Source of the DNA: Curvibacter microcysteis | GTDB lineage: Bacteria > Pseudomonadota > Gammaproteobacteria > Burkholderiales > Burkholderiaceae_C | Length of the DNA: 64,000 nt | Assembly (NCBI RefSeq): GCF_028649435.1 | Contig: NZ_JAQSIN010000005.1 | Strand: one strand, 5' to 3' | Shown: one piece after another, positions 9,399 through 17,458 of the stretch | Numbering within the stretch: the stretch's first letter is position 1 | How the letters are laid out: every line of letters starts with the position of its first letter | The notes under the pieces: model-generated | What the model was told of the DNA's origin: nothing | Seen by the model: only the letters and a program-made list of their open reading frames with translations | The model's database searches: none | Program-made: the position numbers and the translations under genes

Positions 9399-10175
9399 TC
9401 ACATGAGCGAAAAATCGCGCTCGAAGCGCATCAGGTGCTGACCGCCATCGACCAGCAAGGTGGTGCCGGTGATGGAGCGGTTCTCGAGCGCGAATCGTAC
9501 CGTGGCCACCACATCGGCTGGCGAAGACGAGCGCCCCAGCGGTGACAGGCGATGCAGTTGCTGAAATTTGTCGTCGCTGAGCATGTGGCTGGTCAGGGTC
9601 AGGCCCGGCGCCACGCCAACGATGCGCAGTTGCGGCGCCAGCGCCTGGGCCAGCATGGTGTTGGCGGCTTCCAGCGCGGCTTTGGACAGGGTGTAGCTCA
9701 AGAAGTCCGGGTTCTGGTTCCAGAGCTTTTGGTCCAGCAGGTTGACCACCACGCCCTGGCCCTGGCGCGCCAGCACATGGCGGTGCAGGGCCTGGGCCAG
9801 CAAGATGGGGGCGCCGGTGTTGCTGCGCAGGTGCTGCTCCAGGCAGGCAAAGCTGAAGCTGGCGGCGTCGTCGTGTTCGAACAGCGAGGCGTTGTTGACC
9901 ACCGCCTCCAGGCTGCCCAGCGCGGCGACAGCGCGCGGCACCAGTTCGCGCACGGCGGCTTCGTCCTGCAAGTCGGCCTCCAGCACCACGGCGCCCGGGG
10001 TCAGGGCGTTGCACAGGCGCGCGGTTTCATCGGCGTCGGTGCGGGACTGGCGGCAATGCACGGCCACACGCCAGCCATGGCGGGCCAGCTCCAGGGCGGC
10101 TTCGCGGCCCAGTCGGCGGCCGGCGCCGGTCACCAACACAGTGCGGGGGGAGTTGGGGGTGTCGCTTGAGCTCAT
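9399..10175 (-). CDS. SDR-family oxidoreductase, pteridine-reductase-like (FolM-type)
   Basis: A 258-residue classical short-chain dehydrogenase. The NADP-binding glycine motif is TGAGRRLG (the RR after the glycines fits NADPH preference), followed by VNNASLF, the catalytic YTLSKAAL (Tyr-x-x-x-Lys) and the closing VDGGQHLM. The TGAGRRLG variant and the position directly before folB point to a dihydrofolate/dihydrobiopterin reductase of the FolM type (inference). The start at 10175 gives the standard SDR N-terminus. The frame is open for another 1.9 kb upstream, but that stretch is antisense to real genes and is not coding. Confidence 0.88.
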   Translation of the reverse strand: MSSSDTPNSPRTVLVTGAGRRLGREAALELARHGWRVAVHCRQSRTDADETARLCNALTPGAVVLEADLQDEAAVRELVPRAVAALGSLEAVVNNASLFEHDDAASFSFACLEQHLRSNTGAPILLAQALHRHVLARQGQGVVVNLLDQKLWNQNPDFLSYTLSKAALEAANTMLAQALAPQLRIVGVAPGLTLTSHMLSDDKFQQLHRLSPLGRSSSPADVVATVRFALENRSITGTTLLVDGGQHLMRFERDFSLM

Positions 10176-10262
10176 GGGCTGGATTGTCCATCGCCTGCCG
10201 CCCCGGCGCTGGTGCGGGGCTTTGTGGCGCGTCGGCCTGGCCGCGGGCGCGGCGCCCGCGTG

Positions 10263-10268
10263 GACAAT
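10263..10268 (+). promoter_or_regulatory. -10-like element placing transcription start at the methyltransferase start codon
   Basis: GACAAT lies 6 nt before the GTG at 10275, and no ribosome-binding site precedes that codon. A transcript starting here would be leaderless. No convincing -35 box is visible. Confidence 0.35.
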
Positions 10269-10274
10269 AGCGGG

Positions 10275-11399
10275 GTGAGCACTTCTTCTTTTTCCCCTTC
10301 CCCTGCGCCCGCCGACGTGGCGGCCAACCCCTTGCTGGCGCAGTTGCTGCGCGACATCCCTGACCAGGGCGGCTGGATGGGTTTTGACCAATTCATGGCG
10401 GCCGCCCTGTACACGCCGGGCCTGGGCTATTACGCCAACGACAGCCGCAAGTTCGGCAGCCTGCCGGGCTCGGGCAGTGATTTCGTCACCGCGCCGGAAA
10501 TGTCGCCGCTGTTTGGCCACACCCTGGCCCGCCAACTGGCCGAGGCGTTGGACGTGACCGGCACCGACGAGCTGTGGGAGTTTGGCGCCGGCTCGGGCGC
10601 GCTGGCGCGCCAGGTGCTGGAAGCCTTGGGCGATCGGGTGCGCCGCTACACCATCGTCGACCTGTCGGGCAGCCTGCGCGAACGCCAGCAAGAGGCCCTG
10701 GCCGGGTTTGGCGACCGCGTGGTCTGGGCGCAGGCACTGCCCGAGCGCCTGCGCGGCGTGGTGCTGGGCAACGAGGTGTTGGACGCCATGCCGGTGCAGC
10801 TGCTGGCCCGCGTGGGGGGCGTCTGGCACGAGCGCGGCGTGGCCGTGCACCAGGGCCAACTGGCCTGGGCTGACCGGCCGACCGCCTTGCGCCCGCCGCT
10901 GGACATCGAGGGCCCGCACGACTACCTGACCGAGATCCACCCCCAGGGCGAGGCCTTTGTCCGCACCCTGGCCGACCGCCTGGAGTGCGGTGCCATTTTC
11001 TTGATTGACTATGGTTTCGGTGAGAGTGAGTACTACCACCCGCAGCGCCACATGGGCACCGTGATGTGCCACCGAGCCCATGTGGCCGACGACAACCCGC
11101 TGGCCGACCCGGGCCTCAAGGACATCACCGCCCACGTCAACTTCACCGGCATCGGGGTGGCGGCGCAAGAGGCCGATCTGGCCATCCTGGGCTACACCAC
11201 CCAGGCGCACTTTCTGTTGAACTGCGGCCTGCTGGACTTGCAGGGCGAGGGCGACCTGGTGCAGCGTGGGCAGGTGCTCAAGCTCATCAACGAGCACGAG
11301 ATGGGGGAGTTCTTCAAGGTCATCGCCCTGGGCCGCGGCACGCCGCCGGACTGGACGCCGATGGGTTTTGTGCGCGGCGACCGCACGCACAGGCTGTAA
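10275..11399 (+). CDS. MidA/NDUFAF7-family SAM-dependent protein arginine methyltransferase
   Basis: A 374-residue class I methyltransferase of the DUF185 family, whose mitochondrial member (NDUFAF7/MidA) methylates an arginine of complex I. SAM motif I is LWEFGAGSGALA, followed by YTIVDLSGSLRERQ and the family signature LGNEVLDAMPV. The C-terminal half carries IDYGFGESEYYHPQRHMGT and the ITAHVNFTGI stretch. I start at GTG 10275, after a -10-like GACAAT; the 21 extra residues upstream are low-complexity Arg/Gly. The DUF2905 gene begins 3 nt after the stop. The bacterial substrate is not established. Confidence 0.92.
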   Translation: MSTSSFSPSPAPADVAANPLLAQLLRDIPDQGGWMGFDQFMAAALYTPGLGYYANDSRKFGSLPGSGSDFVTAPEMSPLFGHTLARQLAEALDVTGTDELWEFGAGSGALARQVLEALGDRVRRYTIVDLSGSLRERQQEALAGFGDRVVWAQALPERLRGVVLGNEVLDAMPVQLLARVGGVWHERGVAVHQGQLAWADRPTALRPPLDIEGPHDYLTEIHPQGEAFVRTLADRLECGAIFLIDYGFGESEYYHPQRHMGTVMCHRAHVADDNPLADPGLKDITAHVNFTGIGVAAQEADLAILGYTTQAHFLLNCGLLDLQGEGDLVQRGQVLKLINEHEMGEFFKVIALGRGTPPDWTPMGFVRGDRTHRL

Positions 11400-11402
11400 G
11401 CC

Positions 11403-11597
11403 GTGGTGCGCTGGATTCTGGTCACTTTGTTGGTGCTGGTGCTGTTCAGCGGCATCTCGCCTTGGCTGCGCAAGCTGGGCTTTGGGCGCTTGCCTGGCGA
11501 CTTCCACTTCCGCTTCATGGGCCGCGAGTGGCAGATTCCGCTCACCTCGACCCTGCTGTTGAGCTTTGCCTACAGCGTGCTGGCGCGCTGGCTTTGA
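11403..11597 (+). CDS. DUF2905 small membrane protein
   Basis: A 64-residue protein with a GTG start (a second GTG follows at once). It has an N-terminal transmembrane segment (residues 3-20), the conserved LPGDFHFRFMGREW core of DUF2905, and a second hydrophobic helix to the end. Its function is unknown. It begins 3 nt after the MidA-like gene and is presumably translated with it. A 10 bp hairpin follows at 11607-11636. Confidence 0.85.
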   Translation: MVRWILVTLLVLVLFSGISPWLRKLGFGRLPGDFHFRFMGREWQIPLTSTLLLSFAYSVLARWL

Positions 11598-11606
11598 GCC
11601 ATGGCT

Positions 11607-11636
11607 GGCTGGCGGCAGGCCATCAAGCCGCCAGCC
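11607..11636 (+). terminator. Hairpin after the DUF2905 gene, in a 326 bp gap
   Basis: GGCTGGCGGC (11607-11616) and GCCGCCAGCC (11627-11636) form a perfect 10 bp stem with a 10 nt loop; there is no T tract. The rest of the gap (11637-11923) has no gene I can support. It is less GC-rich around 11690-11735 and presumably holds the efflux operon promoter, but I cannot point to a confident -35/-10 pair. Confidence 0.5.
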
Positions 11637-11923
11637 CCAGAAGACCCCTGACCGGCGCTGGGCCGTAAAACCCAGGTAAAACCGGGGTTGGCTGTACCAA
11701 ATCTGAGACAAACGGCGCTTAGTATTTCTGTTTGGCGCGCCCCGCCGGCCTGGGCCGAGGGTGTGCGATGCTGGCGCCTGCCTCCCCATGACCGAATGTT
11801 CACCTCGTTGCTGCGTGTTCCGCGCGCCCGCCATGCCCTGCTGGGCAGCGGGTGCGGTGCGGCGGCGCGGGGTGATTTCTCTTTCTTTTTCCTCGGCCTT
11901 GCCCGTCGTTTGACTGTCTGCCC

Positions 11924-13600
11924 ATGACCGAAGCTGCTGATTCCACCCCCCGTTCTGAACCCAGCGCCTTGGCGCCGCTTGCATCGGCGACCCGGCCCTT
12001 GAGCCCGGCGGGTGCGTCTGCGGCGCCGGGCGGGCCCCGGCGGCGGCGCTCACGGGCGGTGCTTTGGGCGCTGTTGATCCTGCTGCTCGCTGGCGCAGCG
12101 GGCGGCGCCTGGTACTGGAAGAGCCGCAGCGCCGGCGCCGATGGCGCCGAGGGCAGTGCCAGCGCTCCGCCGGGGGGCGCCGGCGCCGGAGGACCGGGGC
12201 GCCGGCCTGGCGGTAACCGCACCCAACCCGTGTCGGCCCAGGCCGCGCGCTTGCAGGATGTGCGGGTCACGGTGGCGGCGATCGGCAATGTCACCGCGCT
12301 CAACACCGCCACGGTGCGCTCGCGCGTGGATGGCGAATTGCGCCGCATCCTGTTCCGCGAGGGGCAGCAGGTCAAGGCCGGTGATTTGCTGGCCGAAATC
12401 GACCCCCGCGCCTATGAGGTGGCCCTGGCGCAAGTGCAAGGCCAGTTGGCGCGCGACGCGGCCCTGCTGCGCAATGCCGAACTGGACCTGGCCCGCTACA
12501 AGGACTTGCTGGCCAAGGACTCGATCGCGCGCCAGCAGGTCGACACCCAAGAGGCCCTGGTCGCCCAGTTGCGCGGCACGGTGCAGACCGACCAGGCGCA
12601 GGTGGACAACGCCAAGCTGCAGCTGTCCTACACCCGCATCACCGCGCCCATCAGTGGCCGCCTGGGCCTGCGCCTGGTGGACCTGGGCAACACCGTGCGC
12701 TCCAGCGACGCCACGGGCCTGGTCAGCATCACCCAGACCCAGCCGGTGGCCGTGGTGTTTGCGGTGCCTGAAATCCACCTGCCGCAGATCAACCGCCAGC
12801 TCAAGAGCGGCGGTCTGGCGGTCGAGGCCTGGGACCGCGAGCAGCGCAACCGCCTGGCCCAAGGCCGGGTCACCACCACCGACAACGCCATCGACGCCAC
12901 CACCGGCACCATCAAGCTCAAGGCCGAGCTGGCCAATGCCGATGGCAGCCTGTTCCCGAACCAGTTCGTCAACATCCGTTTGCAGCTCAAGACCTTGAGC
13001 CAGGCCTTGGCCGTGCCCAACAACGCGATCCAACGCGGCAGCATGGGCACCTTTGTCTACCTGATCAAGGAAGACAGCACCGTCAGCCTGCGCAAGGTGG
13101 TGGTCGGCGCGGTCGATGGCGACTGGGTGGCCATCGAGGGCGAGGTCCAGCCGGGCGACCGCCTGGTCACCGACGGCGCGGACCGCCTGCGCGAAGGCGC
13201 CAAGGTCGAGGTGATCGCCGCCAACCGCAACCGCGCCGGCGGTGGTGCCGGGGCGGCGGGCAAGGGGGGCGCGGCTTCGGGCACGGGCCAACCAGCAGCG
13301 GGCGCCGCCTCTGGGGCCTCCGGGGCGGCCACAGCGGCCCCGGCATCGACCGCGGCCTCTGCCACGGCGCCGGGCAGCCCGCCCGCCGCGGCTGCGGCCA
13401 AGGACCCCGCTGGCGCCCGTGCGGCAGCGCCTGCGGCCCCAGCGCCTGGCGCGGACAGCGCCGCCGGCGGCCGACCGGCCTGGATGGACCGCCTGCCGCC
13501 AGAGCTGGTGGACAAGCTCATGGCCATGCCGCCTGAAGAGCGCAAAGCCTATTTGCAAAAGCTGCGCGAGCGTCGCCAGCAGCGCGAAAGCGGGGGCTGA
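11924..13600 (+). CDS. mdtA: RND efflux periplasmic adaptor subunit, MdtA-like, with a long low-complexity tail
   Basis: The membrane-fusion protein linking the inner-membrane RND pump to the outer-membrane channel. 558 residues: a short cytoplasmic basic segment, one transmembrane anchor (about 45-65), the barrel-sandwich/lipoyl halves (DVRVTVAAIGNVTALNTATV and later GRLGLRLVDLGNTV), a coiled-coil hairpin (about 165-225) and beta-barrel domains to about 430. Beyond that is a 90-residue Ala/Gly/Pro-rich tail and then a charged helix beginning RPAWMDRLPPELV (about 515-558). MdtA proteins are typically about 400-420 residues, so the tail is extra. First gene of the efflux operon; the pump gene follows after 56 nt. 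Specificity is unknown (MdtABC pumps export bile salts, novobiocin and similar compounds). Confidence 0.93.
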   Translation: MTEAADSTPRSEPSALAPLASATRPLSPAGASAAPGGPRRRRSRAVLWALLILLLAGAAGGAWYWKSRSAGADGAEGSASAPPGGAGAGGPGRRPGGNRTQPVSAQAARLQDVRVTVAAIGNVTALNTATVRSRVDGELRRILFREGQQVKAGDLLAEIDPRAYEVALAQVQGQLARDAALLRNAELDLARYKDLLAKDSIARQQVDTQEALVAQLRGTVQTDQAQVDNAKLQLSYTRITAPISGRLGLRLVDLGNTVRSSDATGLVSITQTQPVAVVFAVPEIHLPQINRQLKSGGLAVEAWDREQRNRLAQGRVTTTDNAIDATTGTIKLKAELANADGSLFPNQFVNIRLQLKTLSQALAVPNNAIQRGSMGTFVYLIKEDSTVSLRKVVVGAVDGDWVAIEGEVQPGDRLVTDGADRLREGAKVEVIAANRNRAGGGAGAAGKGGAASGTGQPAAGAASGASGAATAAPASTAASATAPGSPPAAAAAKDPAGARAAAPAAPAPGADSAAGGRPAWMDRLPPELVDKLMAMPPEERKAYLQKLRERRQQRESGG

Positions 13601-13656
13601 GCCATGCCGCGCTGTGTTGTTGTGTGCCGCCGGTCTGAGCGGCGGGGGCTGAGCGC

Positions 13657-16600
13657 ATGAACCTGTCCCGCCTGTTCATCCTGCGCCCGGTGGCCACGTC
13701 CCTGTTGATGGTGGCCATGCTGTTGGTGGGCCTGCTGGCCTACCGCCTGCTGCCCTTGTCGGCCTTGCCTGAGGTGGACTACCCCACCATCCAGGTCACC
13801 ACCCTCTACCCCGGCGCCAGCCCCGACGTGCTGACTTCGGCCGTCACCGCGCCGCTGGAGCGCCAGTTCGGCCAGATGCCGGGCCTGTCGCAAATGTCGT
13901 CTACCAGCTCGGGCGGGGCCTCGGTCATCACCTTGCGCTTCACGCTGGATGTCACCCTGGACGTGGCCGAGCAGCAGGTGCAGGCCGCCATCAACGCCGG
14001 CAGCAACCTGCTGCCCAACGACTTGCCGATGCCGCCCACCTACAGCAAGGTGAACCCGGCCGACGCGCCCATCCTGACCCTGGCCATCACCTCCAAGACC
14101 TTGCCCGTGATCCGCGTGCATGACTTGGTGGAGTCGCGCGTGGCACAGAAGATTTCCCAGGTGTCTGGTGTGGGTCTGGTGGCCATCGCGGGTGGGCGGC
14201 GCCCGGCCGTGCGCATCCAGGCCGACCCGGTGGCGCTGGCCTCGGCCGGCCTGTCGCTGGAGGATGTGCGCACCGTCATCACGGCAGCCAACGTGAACCA
14301 GGCCAAGGGCAGTTTTGACGGCTACTCGCGCGCCTCCACGGTGGACGCGAACGACCAGCTCAAGTCGGCGGCCGAGTACAGCAACCTGATCCTGGCCTAC
14401 AAAAACGGCAACCCGATCCGCCTCAAGGACATGGCGGCCGTGGTCGACGACGCCGAGAACCTGCGCCTGGCCGCCTGGGCCGACCTGCAGCCCGGTGTGA
14501 TCCTGAATGTGCAGCGCCAGCCCGGCGCCAATGTGATCGAAACCGTGGACCGCATCCAGGCCTTGCTGCCCCAGCTCAAGGCCACCTTGCCGGCCTCGGT
14601 CGATGTGCAGGTGCTGACCGACCGCACCGTCACCATCCGCGCCTCGGTGGCCGACGTGCAGTTTGAACTGATGCTGGCCGTGGCCCTGGTGGTGATGGTG
14701 ATCTTTGTCTTCCTGCGCAGCGTGCCGGCCACCCTGATCCCGGGTGTGGCGGTGCCGCTGTCCCTGGTGGGCACCTTTGGCATCATGTACCTGGCGGGGT
14801 TCTCGATCAACAACCTGACCTTGATGGCGCTGACGATTGCCACCGGCTTTGTGGTGGACGATGCCATCGTGATGATCGAGAACATCGCGCGCTATGTGGA
14901 GGAGGGCGAGTCCCCGCTGGAGGCCGCGCTCAAGGGCAGCAAGCAAATTGGCTTCACCATCATCTCGCTGACCATCTCGCTGATCGCCGTGCTGATCCCG
15001 CTGCTGTTCATGGCCGACGTGGTGGGGCGCCTGTTCCATGAATTCGCCATCACGCTGGCGGTGTCCATCCTGATCTCGGCGGTGGTGTCGCTGACCCTCA
15101 CGCCCATGCTGTGCGCGCGCATCCTGCGCCACACGCCCGAAGAAAGCCACGGCCGCCTGTACCAGGCCACGGGCCGTTTCTTTGACCGCATGATCGCGGG
15201 CTATGGCCGCATGCTGACCTGGGTGCTGGACCGCCAGGGCCTGACCCTGCTGGCCTTTGCCGCCACCCTGGGCTTGACGGCCTTGCTCTACCTGTGGGTG
15301 CCCAAGGGCTTTTTCCCGGTGCAGGACACGGGCGTGATCCAGGCCATCACCGAGGCCTCGCAAGACACCTCGTTTGCCGCCATGTCCGAGCGCCAGCAGG
15401 CCCTGGCCGAGCAGGTGCTCAAAGACCCGGCGGTGCAAAGCCTGTCGTCCTTCATCGGGGTGGATGGGGCCAACGCCACCTTGAACGCCGGGCGCATGCT
15501 GATCAACCTCAAGCCGCGCGAAGAGCGCGACGCGACGGCCAGCGAGGTGATCCGGCGCCTGTCGACCCAGCTGCAGGCGGTGCCTGGCATCGCGCTGTAC
15601 ATGCAGCCGGTGCAGGACCTGACCATCGAAGACCGCATCTCGCGCACCCAGTACCAGTTCATGATGTCCTCGCCGCGCATCGACGAGCTGGGCGTGGCCG
15701 CGCGTGAGCTGGTGGCGCGGCTCAAAAAGCGCCCCGAGCTGGCCGACGTGGCCAGCGACCTGCAAGACCAGGGTCTGCAGGCCTGGGTGGAGATCGACCG
15801 CGACGCCGCCGGGCGCCTGGGGGTGACGGTGGCGGGCATTGATGCAGTGCTCTACAACGCCTTTGGCCAGCGCCTGATCTCGACCATCTTCACCCAGACC
15901 ACGCAATACCGCGTGGTGCTGGAGGTGGCGCCGCGCTACAAGCTGGGGCCGTCGGCCCTGCAGCATTTGTACGTGACGTCGAGCAGCGGCGTGCAGGTGC
16001 CCATGAGCGCGGTGGCCCGGGTCAGCGAGCGACCGGTGGCGCTGGCCGTGAACCACGCGGGGCAGATTCCGTCGGTGACGATTTCCTTCAACGCGGGCCC
16101 GGGCGCGTCCTTGGGTGAGGCGGTGGACGCGATCAAGGCCGAGCAGGCCGCGATGGATTTGCCCATCAGCGTGGAGACGGGTTTCCAGGGGGCGGCGCTG
16201 GCCTTCCAGGCCTCGCTGACCAACACCTTGCTGTTGATCCTGGCGGCGGTGGTCACGATGTACATCGTGTTGGGCGTGCTGTACGAGAGCTACATCCACC
16301 CAGTGACGATTCTGTCCACCTTGCCCTCCGCCGGGGTGGGGGCCTTGCTGGCCCTGCTGGCCGCGCGGCTGGAGCTGGGCATCATCGCCATCATTGGGGT
16401 GATCTTGCTGATTGGCATCGTGAAGAAGAACGCGATCATGATGATCGACTTCGCGCTGGAGGCCGAGCGTGAGCAGGGCCTGGCCCCGCGCGAGGCCATT
16501 TACCAGGCCTGCTTGCTGCGCTTTCGACCGATTCTGATGACCACCTTGGCGGCCCTGCTGGGGGCTTTGCCCTTGATGCTGGGCAGTGGCACGGGCAGCG

Positions 16601-16734
16601 AGCTGCGGCACCCGCTGGGGGTGACGATGGTGGGCGGGCTGATCGTCAGCCAGTTGCTGACCCTGTTCACCACGCCAGTGATTTACCTGGCGTTTGCTGG
16701 GATGGCGCAGCGGTGGCGTGAGGGGCGGGTATGA
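13657..16734 (+). CDS. mdtB: RND multidrug efflux permease, MdtB-like
   Basis: A 1025-residue inner-membrane proton-driven pump subunit with the standard RND architecture: TM1 at the N-terminus, a periplasmic porter/docking domain, TM2-6, a second periplasmic domain and TM7-12. The proton-relay acidic pair in TM4 is GFVVDDAIVMIEN and the TM10 lysine region is GIVKKNAIMMIDFA. In MdtABC systems two related pumps (MdtB and MdtC) form a mixed trimer. The stop (TGA within ATGA at 16731-16734) directly abuts the palindromic element separating it from mdtC. Confidence 0.95.
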   Translation: MNLSRLFILRPVATSLLMVAMLLVGLLAYRLLPLSALPEVDYPTIQVTTLYPGASPDVLTSAVTAPLERQFGQMPGLSQMSSTSSGGASVITLRFTLDVTLDVAEQQVQAAINAGSNLLPNDLPMPPTYSKVNPADAPILTLAITSKTLPVIRVHDLVESRVAQKISQVSGVGLVAIAGGRRPAVRIQADPVALASAGLSLEDVRTVITAANVNQAKGSFDGYSRASTVDANDQLKSAAEYSNLILAYKNGNPIRLKDMAAVVDDAENLRLAAWADLQPGVILNVQRQPGANVIETVDRIQALLPQLKATLPASVDVQVLTDRTVTIRASVADVQFELMLAVALVVMVIFVFLRSVPATLIPGVAVPLSLVGTFGIMYLAGFSINNLTLMALTIATGFVVDDAIVMIENIARYVEEGESPLEAALKGSKQIGFTIISLTISLIAVLIPLLFMADVVGRLFHEFAITLAVSILISAVVSLTLTPMLCARILRHTPEESHGRLYQATGRFFDRMIAGYGRMLTWVLDRQGLTLLAFAATLGLTALLYLWVPKGFFPVQDTGVIQAITEASQDTSFAAMSERQQALAEQVLKDPAVQSLSSFIGVDGANATLNAGRMLINLKPREERDATASEVIRRLSTQLQAVPGIALYMQPVQDLTIEDRISRTQYQFMMSSPRIDELGVAARELVARLKKRPELADVASDLQDQGLQAWVEIDRDAAGRLGVTVAGIDAVLYNAFGQRLISTIFTQTTQYRVVLEVAPRYKLGPSALQHLYVTSSSGVQVPMSAVARVSERPVALAVNHAGQIPSVTISFNAGPGASLGEAVDAIKAEQAAMDLPISVETGFQGAALAFQASLTNTLLLILAAVVTMYIVLGVLYESYIHPVTILSTLPSAGVGALLALLAARLELGIIAIIGVILLIGIVKKNAIMMIDFALEAEREQGLAPREAIYQACLLRFRPILMTTLAALLGALPLMLGSGTGSELRHPLGVTMVGGLIVSQLLTLFTTPVIYLAFAGMAQRWREGRV

Positions 16735-17458
16735 GTGCTTGGTTTGGCTTTGGCTTGCTTTCCTGCCCTGCGCTTCGCTCTGAACAAGCAGTGCTTTTGC
16801 TGAGGGCGGAGGCCGGGATTTCGGCCCGGCGGCCGACTCACTTTCTTTGTCTCGCCAAAGAAAGTAAGCAAAGAAAAGCGACCCGACTCACCCGCCCTGC
16901 TGCGCAGGGTCCGCTGCGCTGCTCGGCCAGGGCGGGGTCTCGCGAAACTCGCTTCGCTCAAACAGTCGCGAGCCCTTTTCCCGCCCCGGCCTGCGCTGCT
17001 CGCCGGGTGACACGGGAAGTCGAACACGGGCCCCAACGCCTGCTGCTGCGCAGCGGCGCCTGCCTCAACACCGTCACTCCAAAAAGCATCGCCAGTGCGG
17101 TGGTGAGCTCGTCCGATCCCGCTTGTCCCGTGGGGCAGGGCCGAGCAGCGCAGCGCCAGGGGGATGAGGACACGCGACTGTTTGAGCGAAGCGAGTTTCG
17201 CGGGGCCCCCCCTGGTGTGAGCAGCGCAGGGGACCGCGCAGCGGCCCTGACTTCGGGTCGCCTTTCTTTGCTTACTTTCTTTGGCGAAGCAAAGAAAGTG
17301 AGGCGCCTGCCGGGGCGCCATCCCGGCCTCCGACCTCAGCCAGCGCACTGCGTGTTCAGAGCGAAGCGAGGGGCGCTTACCCGCGCAGCCGTCCAGCTCG
17401 AAATCCGCCACAGCCACAGCCACAGCCACAGCCACAGCACCCCCGAGAGGCTCATCCC
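16735..17458. repeat. About 720 bp palindromic (long inverted repeat) element between mdtB and mdtC
   Basis: The whole mdtB-mdtC spacer is an imperfect palindrome. Outer arms 16771-16785 and 17354-17368 are exact inverted copies of 15 nt; inner arms 16941-16970 and 17173-17202 are exact inverted copies of 30 nt. The sequence between is largely mirrored, giving arms of about 200 bp around a loop of about 200 bp that is itself partly mirrored. Each arm contains a smaller perfect hairpin, ACTTTCTTTG-6 nt-CAAAGAAAGT (16840-16865 and 17274-17299). Because of the symmetry both strands encode nearly the same peptide motif (HFLCxAKESKQRKATR). I recall spurious peptides with this motif from many Comamonadaceae genomes, so it is likely a dispersed family. 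A plus-strand frame (16731-17462, 243 codons) bridges the two genes with ATGA overlaps at both ends; I do not call it a gene. Confidence 0.85.
17408..17437. repeat. Hexanucleotide microsatellite, five copies of CCACAG
   Basis: Five perfect copies of CCACAG end 21 nt before the mdtC start codon and just before its likely ribosome site (GAGAGG, 17445-17450). Copy-number change would shift the distance between the hairpin element and that site in 6 bp steps without breaking the bridging frame. Confidence 0.9.

Noticed and set aside
10176..12053. Upstream continuation of the SDR frame (about 626 extra codons)
   Set aside because: It runs antisense through the MidA-like and DUF2905 genes and is low-complexity; SDR proteins start just before the TGAGRRLG motif.
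13549..16611. A 1020-codon antisense open frame over mdtB
   Set aside because: Its product is Gln/His/Gly/Arg-rich with no domain pattern. Long antisense frames are expected opposite high-GC coding sequence, and mdtB on the plus strand is unmistakable.
16683..17435. Minus-strand 250-codon frame in the mdtB-mdtC spacer
   Set aside because: It is the mirror image of the plus-strand frame produced by the palindrome and encodes the same motifs; no ribosome site and no independent family.
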